A stretch of DNA of 64,000 bases. It comes from Aequorivita vladivostokensis (GTDB lineage Bacteria > Bacteroidota > Bacteroidia > Flavobacteriales > Flavobacteriaceae). Shown one piece after another: positions 1 to 7,472 of this stretch (position 1 is its first letter; every line of letters begins with the position of its first letter). The notes under the pieces were generated by a model that saw only the letters and a program-made list of their open reading frames with translations, searched no databases and was not told the DNA's origin. The stretch spans positions 62,001 through 126,000 of the forward strand of contig NZ_JSVU01000001.1 in the NCBI RefSeq assembly GCF_000952855.1. Reading direction: 5' to 3'. The translations under genes were made by a program, and so were the position numbers.

Positions 1-1
1 C

Positions 2-475
2 ACGGTTGTAATCAACCTGGGAGGCACAAAGATTAACGCCATCCTTCAGGATATACAATTTCACCCAGTGACTGACCGTATTCTTCACATCGATTTTTAT
101 CAAATTTTTGATGACAAGGAAGTAACTATGGAAATTCCGGTGCGTACCGTTGGTAACTCCCGCGGTGTTCGTAACGGTGGGGTTTTGCGTATTGTTAACC
201 GTAAACTTCGTGTGAAGGCGTTGCCCGAAAATCTACCGGATTTTATTGAGGCAGATATTACCGAAATGCGTATTGGTAATAAAATGTACACAAAGTCGCT
301 TAAGACAGACAATTACAAAATCATGCACCCAGATAACACTGTTATCTGTCAGGTTAGAACTTCACGTACCGCCATTGTGGACGAAGTTGAAGAAGAAGAT
401 GAAACTGCTGAAGGTGCAGAAGGAGAAGAAGTTCCAGCTACAGAAACCGATGATGTTGCTGCAGTAAAGGAATAA
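2..475 (+). CDS. rplY: 50S ribosomal protein L25/general stress protein Ctc (5' end outside window)
   Basis: Binds 5S rRNA in the large ribosomal subunit. The reading frame is open from base 2, with no stop before the window edge, so the N-terminus is missing. The visible part starts with [19 protein letters not shown] and [14 protein letters not shown], which is the L25 core (lysine/glutamine-rich loop and the HxDF motif). A beta-rich Ctc-type C-terminal domain and a very acidic tail (about the last 28 residues, mostly E, D, A) follow, as is usual in Bacteroidota. The GTG at 68 is internal to the domain and should not be taken as the start. The gene is followed by a strong terminator and then pth, the usual rplY-pth neighbourhood. 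The family call is secure; only the true start is unknown. Confidence 0.93.
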   Translation, partial: TVVINLGGTKINAILQDIQFHPVTDRILHIDFYQIFDDKEVTMEIPVRTVGNSRGVRNGGVLRIVNRKLRVKALPENLPDFIEADITEMRIGNKMYTKSLKTDNYKIMHPDNTVICQVRTSRTAIVDEVEEEDETAEGAEGEEVPATETDDVAAVKE

Positions 476-500
476 ATTTCTTTTTAAGAAGATTACCCAA

Positions 501-532
501 AAGCATCCCGTTAATTCGGGGTGCTTTTTTTA
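501..532 (+). terminator. Rho-independent terminator after rplY
   Basis: Arms AAGCATCCCG (501-510) and CGGGGTGCTT (517-526) pair over 10 bp with one G-T wobble around a 6-nt loop, and a T-run follows to 532. It lies 25 bp after the rplY stop. Confidence 0.85.
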
Positions 533-556
533 TTTTTACCGAAGATTGACAGCAAT

Positions 557-1192
557 ATGTTTTCATTTTTCAAAAAACTTTTTTCGGCAAAAACTGTCGA
601 TACTATTTCAGAAGAAACAGATCCAATGAAGAAATTCCTTATTGTGGGCCTTGGCAATATTGGCCCAAAATACGCAAACACCCGCCACAACATCGGTTTT
701 AAAGTGGTCGATTTTTATGCCGAAAAGAATTCCCTTTCGTGGGAAACGGCCAAATTGGGCGACGTTACTTCGCATAAAATAAAAGGAAGAACGCTCATAT
801 TTCTGAAGCCGAGCACGTATATGAATTTAAGCGGAAAGGCCGTAAATTACTGGCTCGAAAAAGAAAAAATCCCTTTGGAAAATATGCTGGTGATTACGGA
901 CGATTTAAATTTGGCCTTTGGAACCATTCGCATAAAAACCAAAGGCAGCGACGGCGGGCACAACGGGTTGAAGGATATTCAGAATACGCTGCAAACCACT
1001 AATTACAACCGTTTCCGTTTCGGGATAGGCGATGCTTTCTCAAAAGGGAGACAGGTAGATTACGTGTTGGGCGAATGGGAAGCCGAAGAAGAAAAACAAC
1101 TGCCCGAGCGGCTGGAGTTAAGCTGCAAAATTATTGAATCCTTTGCCCTCGCGGGGATGAATATTACGATGAACACATATAACGGCAAATAA
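557..1192 (+). CDS. pth: Peptidyl-tRNA hydrolase
   Basis: Cleaves the ester bond of peptidyl-tRNAs released from stalled ribosomes; cytoplasmic. The core begins MKKFLIVGLGNIGPKYANTR and contains the family landmarks GLGNIG, NTRHNIGF (catalytic His), STYMNLSG, DDLNLAFG (catalytic Asp) and GGHNGLKDI. Two starts are possible. ATG 557 gives 211 aa with a 23-residue hydrophobic/basic N-terminal extension. ATG 626 gives 188 aa, the usual family length. I chose 557 because I recall short MF-type extensions of this kind in flavobacterial homologues, but 626 is a serious alternative. A GTG at 521 lies inside the upstream terminator and is unlikely. ribF follows after 2 bp, so the two are probably co-transcribed. 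Confidence 0.9.
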   Translation: MFSFFKKLFSAKTVDTISEETDPMKKFLIVGLGNIGPKYANTRHNIGFKVVDFYAEKNSLSWETAKLGDVTSHKIKGRTLIFLKPSTYMNLSGKAVNYWLEKEKIPLENMLVITDDLNLAFGTIRIKTKGSDGGHNGLKDIQNTLQTTNYNRFRFGIGDAFSKGRQVDYVLGEWEAEEEKQLPERLELSCKIIESFALAGMNITMNTYNGK

Positions 1193-1194
1193 TT

Positions 1195-2127
1195 TTGAAG
1201 AAATATCCCTCAGCTTCCGCATATAAAAATTCCCGCCAAAGTGTGGTCACAATCGGCACTTTTGATGGCGTGCATATTGGCCACAAAGCCATTTTGAAGC
1301 GTTTGGTAGAAACCGCAAAAAAGGAAAATCTGGATTCCGTGGTGCTGACTTTTTTCCCACATCCGCGGATGGTGCTTCAACAAAATGTGGATATAAAATT
1401 GATAAACACCATCGAAGAGCGCACCGAACTGCTCGAAAACACAGGGCTGGACCATTTGGTTATCCATCCGTTTACCCACGCTTTTTCACGATTGACCGCT
1501 TTGGAATACGTGCGTGATATTTTGGTAAATAGTTTAAAGGCGAAAAAAATCATTATCGGTTACGACCATCGCTTCGGAAGAAACCGCAATGCCGATATCG
1601 AGGATTTAAAGGAATTCGGAAAAACCTATAATTTTGAGGTTGAGGAAATTTCAGCAAAGGAAATTGACGATGTTGCTGTAAGTTCCACTAAAATAAGAAA
1701 GGCGTTGAACGAAGGCGATATTGAAACGGCCAACAATTATTTGGGGTATAACTTTATGATTTCGGGCGAAGTGGTTAAAGGAAAAGCCATTGGCCGAACT
1801 ATAAATTACCCCACTGCAAATCTGAAATTGAAGGAAAAATACAAACTCGTTCCCAAAAACGGCGTTTATATTGTGCAGTCCACAATTGAAGGCGAAAAAA
1901 TCTTCGGAATAACCAGTATCGGCACCAACCCCACCGTTGGCGGAACCGAAAAAACCATCGAAACGCATTTTCTCAATTTCAACAAAGACCTATACGGAAA
2001 GGAAATAGCCATTGCGTTTTTAAAATACATCCGCGATGAGGAAACGTTTGATTCGGTGGAAATTCTAAAACAAGAAATTGAAAAGGACGAAACGTTCGCA
2101 AAGCAATTTTTAGAGGGCCGTGGATAA
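1195..2127 (+). CDS. ribF: Bifunctional riboflavin kinase/FAD synthetase
   Basis: Converts riboflavin to FMN and then FAD. Of 310 residues, the N-terminal half is the nucleotidyltransferase (FAD synthetase) domain with VVTIGTFDGVHIGH near residue 20 and the later SSTKIRKAL motif. The C-terminal half is the riboflavin kinase domain, with GRTINYPTANL, NGVYIV and SIGTNPTVGG. The start is TTG at 1195, immediately after the pth stop; it gives the usual flavobacterial N-terminus MKKYPSASAYK. The length is normal. The last 8 bp overlap the next gene (GTG 2120), which suggests translational coupling. Confidence 0.93.
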   Translation: MKKYPSASAYKNSRQSVVTIGTFDGVHIGHKAILKRLVETAKKENLDSVVLTFFPHPRMVLQQNVDIKLINTIEERTELLENTGLDHLVIHPFTHAFSRLTALEYVRDILVNSLKAKKIIIGYDHRFGRNRNADIEDLKEFGKTYNFEVEEISAKEIDDVAVSSTKIRKALNEGDIETANNYLGYNFMISGEVVKGKAIGRTINYPTANLKLKEKYKLVPKNGVYIVQSTIEGEKIFGITSIGTNPTVGGTEKTIETHFLNFNKDLYGKEIAIAFLKYIRDEETFDSVEILKQEIEKDETFAKQFLEGRG

Positions 2128-3463
2128 ATTTCTTTTCAAACAAATTGACAATATAGGTCTGGTTCTTTTTCGGGCCGTTTTTGGTCTTTTAATAACCATC
2201 GAGGCTTTTGGGGCAATTGCCACGGGGTGGGTGCGGCGTACACTGGTAGAACCGCCTTTCACTTTCAACTTTATCGGGTTTGACTTTTTGCAGCATTTGC
2301 AAGGTCCCGGAATGTATTATTACTTCGTGATAATGGGCATTTTCGGGATTTTTGTGATGCTTGGTTTTAAGTATAGGTTCAGTATGATAGCCTATGCGCT
2401 AATGTGGACCTGCGTCTATTTAATGCAGAAAAGCAGCTACAACAACCATTATTACCTAATGATGCTGCTGTGCTGGATTATGGCCTTTCTTCCCGCCAAC
2501 CGATGGTTTTCAGTGGATGCAAACCTAAATCCTGAAATTAAATCGCCGTCCATGCCGCGGTGGGTGCTGTTGATTTTGATTTTGCAGGTATGGATAGTTT
2601 ATACCTACGCCTCCATCGCAAAACTATACCCGGACTGGCTCGATGCCTCCATGCCGGCACTGTTGATGGCCGGGAAAAAAAATTATTGGCTCATTGGCGA
2701 ATTTTTACAGCAAAACTGGGTGCATTGGGCCATTGCCTATACGGGCATCTTTTTCGATTTGCTCATAGTGCCGTTAATGCTGTGGAAACGTACGCGTTTA
2801 TTGGGTTTTATAATTTCCGTGTTTTTTCATCTTTTCAACTCAATCGTCTTTCAGATTGGCATTTTTCCGTATATGTCCATTGCGTTCGCCCTGTTTTTCT
2901 TTTCTCCGGAAATACTCAAAAAACGATTTCTTCCGAAGAAAAAATTATACACGGGCAATGCGGTAATCGTGCCGAAATACAAAAACCTGTTGCTTGCGGT
3001 TTTTGGGATTTATTTCGCCTTTCAAATAGGTTTGCCGTTGCGGCATTGGTTCTTTAAGGACGATGTGCTTTGGACCGAAGAAGGCCACAGGCTTAGCTGG
3101 CGCATGATGCTCCGTTCCAAAAGCGGAAGTCTTACGGTGTGGGTAAAAAACAAGCCTGATGGGGAAAAGAAGCGGTACAATTATAGTGAGCTTTTGGGTT
3201 CCAAACAACAAGGCTCCGTCGCAACAAAGCCAGATGTTATGTGGCAACTTGCCCAAAAAATAAAAGCAGTGGAAGCTAAAAAAGGGCGTGATGTGGCTGT
3301 GTATATGGAAGCTTCCGTTCGCGTAAATCACGGTAAATACCACCCCTTTACCGATCCAACCGTAGATTTGGCCGCCGAGCCTTGGCATCCCTTTAAGCAT
3401 AGTGAATGGATTTTGCCCTCGCCAGAGGATTATAATGAAAAGCCAAAACCAAACTCAAACTAA
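2120..3463 (+). CDS. HTTM domain (vitamin K gamma-carboxylase-like) membrane protein
   Basis: A 447-residue polytopic inner-membrane protein. It has several hydrophobic segments in the first 310 residues (for example LFRAVFGLLITIEAFGAI, YYYFVIMGIFGIFVMLG, WAIAYTGIFFDLLIVPLML) and a soluble C-terminal region of about 130 residues. The N-terminal part resembles the HTTM family, which includes vitamin K-dependent gamma-carboxylase. The bacterial members have no proven substrate, so no reaction is assigned. It starts with GTG overlapping ribF by 8 bp and is probably the last gene of a pth-ribF-HTTM transcript. Confidence 0.75.
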   Translation: MDKFLFKQIDNIGLVLFRAVFGLLITIEAFGAIATGWVRRTLVEPPFTFNFIGFDFLQHLQGPGMYYYFVIMGIFGIFVMLGFKYRFSMIAYALMWTCVYLMQKSSYNNHYYLMMLLCWIMAFLPANRWFSVDANLNPEIKSPSMPRWVLLILILQVWIVYTYASIAKLYPDWLDASMPALLMAGKKNYWLIGEFLQQNWVHWAIAYTGIFFDLLIVPLMLWKRTRLLGFIISVFFHLFNSIVFQIGIFPYMSIAFALFFFSPEILKKRFLPKKKLYTGNAVIVPKYKNLLLAVFGIYFAFQIGLPLRHWFFKDDVLWTEEGHRLSWRMMLRSKSGSLTVWVKNKPDGEKKRYNYSELLGSKQQGSVATKPDVMWQLAQKIKAVEAKKGRDVAVYMEASVRVNHGKYHPFTDPTVDLAAEPWHPFKHSEWILPSPEDYNEKPKPNSN

Positions 3464-3493
3464 ATTTCATTATATTTAAATAAAAAAGGAATC

Positions 3494-3733
3494 ATGAATA
3501 TTCAATTGGAAAAATACAAATTGGTTGAATGGTTAATCCAACAGAATAGTGAAGAAGTTATTGAGAAATTGAAGAATTTCAAGGAATCATTTTCTAAAGA
3601 TACTGACTGGAATTATGATATTTCTGAAACCGAAAAGCTTTTTGTTGAGGCTGGATTAAAAGATATTAAGGAAGGAAATGTTTTTACAAATGAAGAAGTT
3701 ATTCTTGAGATTAATGAAAAGTATGGCCTGTAA
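3494..3733 (+). CDS. Probable antitoxin of a type II toxin-antitoxin pair
   Basis: A 79-residue soluble, acidic, helical protein starting MNIQLEKYKLVEWLIQQ. I recognise no DNA-binding motif with confidence. The call rests on size, charge and position: it ends 2 bp before a RelE/ParE-like gene in the same direction, the usual antitoxin-toxin order. Helix-rich 70-80 aa antitoxins with an N-terminal 'LVEWL..' segment are common next to RelE/ParE toxins in Bacteroidota (family knowledge). The pair sits between the HTTM gene and serS, a typical accessory insertion site. Confidence 0.65.
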   Translation: MNIQLEKYKLVEWLIQQNSEEVIEKLKNFKESFSKDTDWNYDISETEKLFVEAGLKDIKEGNVFTNEEVILEINEKYGL

Positions 3734-3735
3734 AA

Positions 3736-4044
3736 ATGGAAATAGTTTGGTCAAAACTTGCGCTTATTACGTATAAAGAAATTTTTGAAAATCTTCAATT
3801 TCGGTGGACGAAAAAAGAAATGAGAAAATTCAGGGATTTGACCCAAAGTCTGATGCAGAAAATTGCAACCCAACAAATAAAGTGTCCTGTAGTAAATGAA
3901 AAACTAAGTATCCGAAAAGCTGTCGTGCATAAAAATGTTTCGTTTTATTATCGCGAAGATATTTCTGTCCAAAAAATTTACATCATTACCTTTTTCAATA
4001 ATAGAATGAATCCCAAAACCTTGAAAAAACTTTTAAGGGAATAG
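3736..4044 (+). CDS. RelE/ParE-family toxin
   Basis: A 102-residue basic protein with the fold signature of RelE/ParE toxins: an N-terminal strand and helix (EIVWSKLALITYKEIFENL), a second long helix, then strands containing IRKAVVHKNVSFYYREDI and IYIITFFNNRMNP. The final 'F..NR.NP.KL' resembles the usual end of the family. RelE members cleave mRNA on the ribosome and ParE members poison gyrase. The sequence does not show which applies here. It is translated 2 bp after the antitoxin and probably autoregulated with it. Confidence 0.75.
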   Translation: MEIVWSKLALITYKEIFENLQFRWTKKEMRKFRDLTQSLMQKIATQQIKCPVVNEKLSIRKAVVHKNVSFYYREDISVQKIYIITFFNNRMNPKTLKKLLRE

Positions 4045-4061
4045 ATTTTAATCATAAAATA

Positions 4062-4093
4062 AGACCCCAAAGTGTTTGAAAACCTTTGGGGTC
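4062..4093. terminator. Hairpin between the toxin gene and serS
   Basis: A perfect 11-bp inverted repeat, AGACCCCAAAG (4062-4072) and CTTTGGGGTCT (4083-4093), around a 10-nt loop. There is no clean T-run on the plus strand, so termination may be weak. It ends 32 bp before serS, so it could also lie in the serS leader. Confidence 0.5.
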
Positions 4094-4125
4094 TGTTGTA
4101 ACTTAGCGGCTTCAAAAATCAGAAC

Positions 4126-5397
4126 ATGCTACAAGTAACCGACATCCGCGAAAACAAAGAAAAGTACATAAAAGCACTGGCCAAACGCGGCATAGATGCT
4201 GCTTCCGTTTTGGAGGAAGTTTTAAATGTGGATGAAGAACGCCGCGCTTCGCAAGCGCAGCTGGATGAGGTTTTGGCACAGAGCAATTCCTATTCAAAGG
4301 AAATCGGGAAACTTTTTCAAAGTGGCGAAGTCCAAAAAGCAAACGAACTAAAAGAGAAAACAGTTGAATTGAAGGAATCCTCAAAACAACTGAACGAGCA
4401 AATGCTTGCGGCTGCCGAAAAATTGCAGCAATTGCTTTATACGCTTCCAAACATTCCGAATGATTTGGTGCCTGCCGGAACCGATGAAAACGACAACGAA
4501 GAAGTTTTCAAAGAAGGCGAAATTCCAAAACTTGTTGAAGGCGCGCTGCCGCATTGGGAACTTGCCAAAAAATACGATTTAATCGATTTTGAGCTCGGCG
4601 TAAAAATTACGGGTGCAGGTTTTCCCGTCTATAAAGGGAAGGGCGCACGTTTGCAACGGGCGTTGATTGCTTACTTTTTGGATAAAAACACAAAAGCTGG
4701 TTATACCGAATATCAAGTGCCGCATTTGGTGAACGAAGCTTCGGGTTATGGCACCGGCCAACTTCCGGACAAGGAAGGGCAGATGTACCACGTGGGCATT
4801 GACGACCTTTATTTAATCCCCACCGCTGAGGTTCCCGTAACAAATATGTTCCGCGGCGATTTACTGAACCATTCGGAATTACCAATTACCTGCACAGGCT
4901 ATACGCCTTGTTTCCGTCGTGAGGCAGGAAGCTACGGCGCACATGTTCGCGGTCTCAACCGTTTGCACCAATTTGATAAAGTTGAAATAGTTCGTATCGA
5001 GCATCCCGATAATTCATACGCAGCTTTGGACGGAATGGTGGAGCACGTAAAGGAAATTCTTCGCGAATTGAAATTACCGTACCGAATTCTTCGCCTTTGC
5101 GGCGGCGACTTGGGCTTTACTTCAGCATTGACGTATGATTTCGAAGTATTTTCAACCGCGCAGGACCGTTGGCTGGAAATTTCGTCATGTTCAAATTTTG
5201 AAACCTTTCAAGCCAATAGATTGAAACTTCGCTTTAAGGATAAAGACGGTAAAAACAAACTTGCGCACACCTTAAACGGAAGCGCCTTGGCATTGCCGCG
5301 CGTTCTGGCGGGCATTCTTGAAAACTACCAAACCGAGGATGGAATAAAAATCCCGGAAGTCTTAGTGCCGTATTGCGGGTTTGATTTTATAAAATAA
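4126..5397 (+). CDS. serS: Seryl-tRNA synthetase
   Basis: Charges tRNA-Ser with serine; cytoplasmic class II synthetase. 423 residues, the normal length. The N-terminal part (about 1-110) is the antiparallel coiled-coil arm rich in E, K, Q and L that contacts the long variable arm of tRNA-Ser. The catalytic domain carries motif 2 (TGYTPCFRREAGSYG) and motif 3 (NGSALALPRVLAGILE). The start ATG gives MLQVTDIRENKEKY, the usual N-terminus. The matching tRNA-Ser(GGA) gene lies at 53.1 kb in this window. Confidence 0.96.
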   Translation: MLQVTDIRENKEKYIKALAKRGIDAASVLEEVLNVDEERRASQAQLDEVLAQSNSYSKEIGKLFQSGEVQKANELKEKTVELKESSKQLNEQMLAAAEKLQQLLYTLPNIPNDLVPAGTDENDNEEVFKEGEIPKLVEGALPHWELAKKYDLIDFELGVKITGAGFPVYKGKGARLQRALIAYFLDKNTKAGYTEYQVPHLVNEASGYGTGQLPDKEGQMYHVGIDDLYLIPTAEVPVTNMFRGDLLNHSELPITCTGYTPCFRREAGSYGAHVRGLNRLHQFDKVEIVRIEHPDNSYAALDGMVEHVKEILRELKLPYRILRLCGGDLGFTSALTYDFEVFSTAQDRWLEISSCSNFETFQANRLKLRFKDKDGKNKLAHTLNGSALALPRVLAGILENYQTEDGIKIPEVLVPYCGFDFIK

Positions 5398-5404
5398 TTT
5401 ATTT

Positions 5405-5450
5405 ACCACGAATTCACGAATAATTTTTAAAATATTCGTGAATTCGTGGT
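5405..5450. repeat. Perfect 18-bp inverted repeat downstream of serS
   Basis: Left arm ACCACGAATTCACGAATA (5405-5422) and right arm TATTCGTGAATTCGTGGT (5433-5450) are exact reverse complements around a 10-nt AT loop. It starts 7 bp after the serS stop, so it may act as a terminator, but the arms also look like a dispersed intergenic repeat. A degenerate single arm occurs at 31892-31909, matching 14 of 18 bases. Confidence 0.8.
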
Positions 5451-5530
5451 AGTATTTCTTCTCAGAGAACAGTTTTTCACGGCTTGGGGAATCATTTTAA
5501 ATGTTTAGAATATTCTGAATATAGTTTTCA

Positions 5531-5633
5531 TTTTTTGTAAACTTTTTTACTTGCCAAGTCCACTAAAAAGTATATAATATTCTTATTATAAGAATATTAG
5601 AAAAAATGATTTCAATTTTTTTGTAAACTTTTT
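5531..5633. promoter_or_regulatory. Operator-like repeats upstream of nrdB
   Basis: Two copies of TTTTTTGTAAACTTTTT occur at 5531 and 5615, 84 bp (about eight helical turns) apart. Between them is a 10-bp inverted repeat AATATTCTTA-TTA-TAAGAATATT (5576-5598). The rest of 5451-5754 is AT-rich without an open frame. A near-consensus -7 element CATATTTG lies at 5702-5709, 46 bp before nrdB. Regulation of the reductase genes from this region is an inference. Confidence 0.4.
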
Positions 5634-5754
5634 ATTTTTTATGTTGAAAACTTTGTTAAAAAAGACAAAACAATTCATCTGAAATAACCTTTTAATTTCT
5701 TCATATTTGTTAGTCCCAAGTATCAATAAATTTTAATCTAAAAACAAAGGACTT

Positions 5755-6732
5755 ATGAGTGCAATTGAACCAATTTTACAGGAAAACAAAAACAGATTCG
5801 TAATATTTCCCATTCAACACCACGACATTTGGGACTGGTATAAAAAAAGCGAAGCCAGTTTTTGGACAGCCGAGGAAATTGATTTGCACCAAGACCTTAC
5901 CGATTGGACCTCAAAGTTAAATGATGACGAGCGTTATTTCATAAAGCACATTCTTGCTTTTTTCGCCGCTTCTGATGGCATTGTGAATGAAAACCTTGCT
6001 GAAAATTTCGTAAACGAAGTACAGTACAGCGAGGCAAAATTCTTCTACGGTTTCCAGATTATGATGGAGAACATCCACAGTGAAACCTATTCTCTTTTGA
6101 TTGATACGTACGTAAAGGATGAAAAGGAAAAAGACCAGCTTTTCAACGCCATTGAAACTTTTCCGGCAATTAAAAAGAAAGCAGATTGGGCTTTGAAATG
6201 GATTGAGAGTGATTCATTCGCGGAGCGTTTGATTGCTTTTGCTGCGGTTGAGGGCATTTTCTTCTCCGGGGCTTTCTGCTCTATTTTTTGGTTGAAAAAG
6301 CGCGGCTTGATGCCCGGGCTTACTTTTTCAAACGAATTGATTTCCAGAGACGAAGGCGTTCACTGCGACTTTGCCGTTCATCTTCACAACCACCACTTGG
6401 TGAACAAAGTTTCTAAAGAGCGCATCCGCGAGATAATTGTTGACGCTTTAAATATTGAACGTGAGTTTATTACCGAATCACTTCCCGTAAGTTTGATAGG
6501 GATGAACGCCAAATTGATGACCCAATACCTTGAATTTGTAACCGACAGGCTTTTGGTGGAATTGGAATGCGAAAAGGAATACAACGTTACCAACCCATTT
6601 GATTTTATGGATATGATTTCGCTTCAAGGGAAAACCAATTTCTTCGAAAAGCGCGTAGGCGAGTACCAAAAAGCTGGGGTTACAAACAAAGACAAGGAAT
6701 CAAACAAAATCAGTTTCGACGCGGAGTTTTAG
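5755..6732 (+). CDS. nrdB: Ribonucleoside-diphosphate reductase class Ia, beta (radical) subunit
   Basis: Small subunit of the aerobic ribonucleotide reductase; it houses the di-iron centre and tyrosyl radical that activate NrdA. In 325 residues the metal and radical residues are all visible: D74 (FFAASDGI), E105 and H108 with the radical Tyr112 in ENIHSETY, E166 (AAVEGIFF), E200 and H203 in [10 protein letters not shown]. The Tyr radical marks class Ia rather than Ic. There is no ATP-cone in this subunit; it is at the N-terminus of NrdA here. nrdA lies downstream on the same strand but is separated by 740 bp of repeats and a four-helix-bundle gene. Confidence 0.96.
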   Translation: MSAIEPILQENKNRFVIFPIQHHDIWDWYKKSEASFWTAEEIDLHQDLTDWTSKLNDDERYFIKHILAFFAASDGIVNENLAENFVNEVQYSEAKFFYGFQIMMENIHSETYSLLIDTYVKDEKEKDQLFNAIETFPAIKKKADWALKWIESDSFAERLIAFAAVEGIFFSGAFCSIFWLKKRGLMPGLTFSNELISRDEGVHCDFAVHLHNHHLVNKVSKERIREIIVDALNIEREFITESLPVSLIGMNAKLMTQYLEFVTDRLLVELECEKEYNVTNPFDFMDMISLQGKTNFFEKRVGEYQKAGVTNKDKESNKISFDAEF

Positions 6733-6738
6733 ATTATT

Positions 6739-6859
6739 GATACTTGGTAGATACTAAGTGGATACTATAGATTCTAAATTGATTCTATTGTAACTTCCCA
6801 ACAAACAACAGCCTCAACAGTATCAACAGCATCAATAGTATCAACAGCATCAATAGAAC
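6739..6859. repeat. Short tandem repeat module 5' of the first four-helix-bundle gene
   Basis: Two arrays in series. Array A has GATACT-type hexamers at 6739, 6750, 6761, 6770 and 6781 (spacings 11, 11, 9, 11; the last two are GATTCT), ending in CTAAATTGATTCTATTGTAA. Array B has 9-bp units from 6815 to 6859: CAACAGTAT, CAACAGCAT, CAATAGTAT, CAACAGCAT, CAATAGAAC. Read on the other strand, array B is GATACTGTT-like, so it is inverted relative to array A. The module begins 7 bp after the nrdB stop and ends 9 bp before the next start codon. Confidence 0.9.
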
Positions 6860-6868
6860 CATTTCAAA

Positions 6869-7270
6869 ATGAGTTATAGGAATTTACAGATTTGGCAGCT
6901 TGCTCGATTGCTTGTTATTGATGTACATAATATGTCTTTAAATCTTCCTGTATTTGAAAAATTTGAAGTTGGGAGCCAAATTAGACGGTCTGTAAAATCT
7001 GTAAAATCAAATATTGTAGAAGGATATGGTAGAAGAAGATATAAGCAAGAATACATTCGGTTTATGGTTTTTGCGCTTTCTTCAAATGATGAAACAATAG
7101 ATCATTTGGAAACACTATATGAAACGAAGTCCTTAAAAAATGAAGAGTTGTATCAAGATTTACACAAAAGAACAAAGCAATTAGGAATTAAAATCAACAA
7201 CTTTTTGCAAAGTATAGAAAAGAATCACAATAAGTTCGATGATTTGAATGATTATATGGATACTAAGTAG
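6869..7270 (+). CDS. Four-helix-bundle protein (23S rRNA IVP/Avd-like family)
   Basis: A 133-residue all-helical protein. It matches the family of proteins encoded in 23S rRNA intervening sequences and the Avd accessory proteins of diversity-generating retroelements: [54 protein letters not shown] and [18 protein letters not shown] correspond to the four helices, with the usual '(S/N)I.EG.GR....E..RF' centre. Avd is known to form a basic oligomer that binds nucleic acid; the function of free-standing members is unknown. No reverse transcriptase or variable repeat is nearby. The gene separates nrdB from nrdA, and its last codons, Met-Asp-Thr-Lys-stop, are made of the first downstream repeat units. 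Confidence 0.85.
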   Translation: MSYRNLQIWQLARLLVIDVHNMSLNLPVFEKFEVGSQIRRSVKSVKSNIVEGYGRRRYKQEYIRFMVFALSSNDETIDHLETLYETKSLKNEELYQDLHKRTKQLGIKINNFLQSIEKNHNKFDDLNDYMDTK

Positions 7271-7447
7271 ATACTAAGTGGATACTAAGTGGATACTAAG
7301 TGGATACTATAGATACTAAATTGATTCTATTGTAAACATCAACAGCATCTACAGTATCAATAGTATCAACAGCAACAACAGAATCAATAGCATCCATAGC
7401 AACAACAGAATCAATAGCATCCATAGCAACAATAGTATCAACAGTAG
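7259..7447. repeat. Short tandem repeat module 3' of the first four-helix-bundle gene
   Basis: A second copy of the same two-array module. Array A: GATACT at 7259, 7270, 7281, 7292, 7303 and 7312 and GATTCT at 7323 (spacings 11, 11, 11, 11, 9, 11), ending in the same CTAAATTGATTCTATTGTAA as the 5' copy. Array B: twelve consecutive 9-bp units (7340-7447) of the type CAACAGCAT/CAATAGTAT/CCATAGCAA, including an exact 27-bp higher-order duplication (7376-7402 and 7403-7429). The stop codon of the four-helix-bundle gene (7268-7270) lies inside array A, and nrdA starts 25 bp after array B. Confidence 0.92.
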
Positions 7448-7472
7448 TATCTAACCACAAAAATTAAGAATT

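Noticed and set aside
521-556. GTG at 521 as the start of pth
   Set aside because: It lies inside the right arm and T-run of the rplY terminator; ATG 557 or 626 are better.
6869-7270. Diversity-generating retroelement (Avd with template and variable repeats)
   Set aside because: No reverse transcriptase, no C-type lectin target gene and no long repeat pair nearby; only family resemblance of the four-helix-bundle protein.
7340-7447. CRISPR array
   Set aside because: Units are 9 bp, contiguous and without spacers; there are no cas genes in the window. The same applies to the 21-bp array at 31958.
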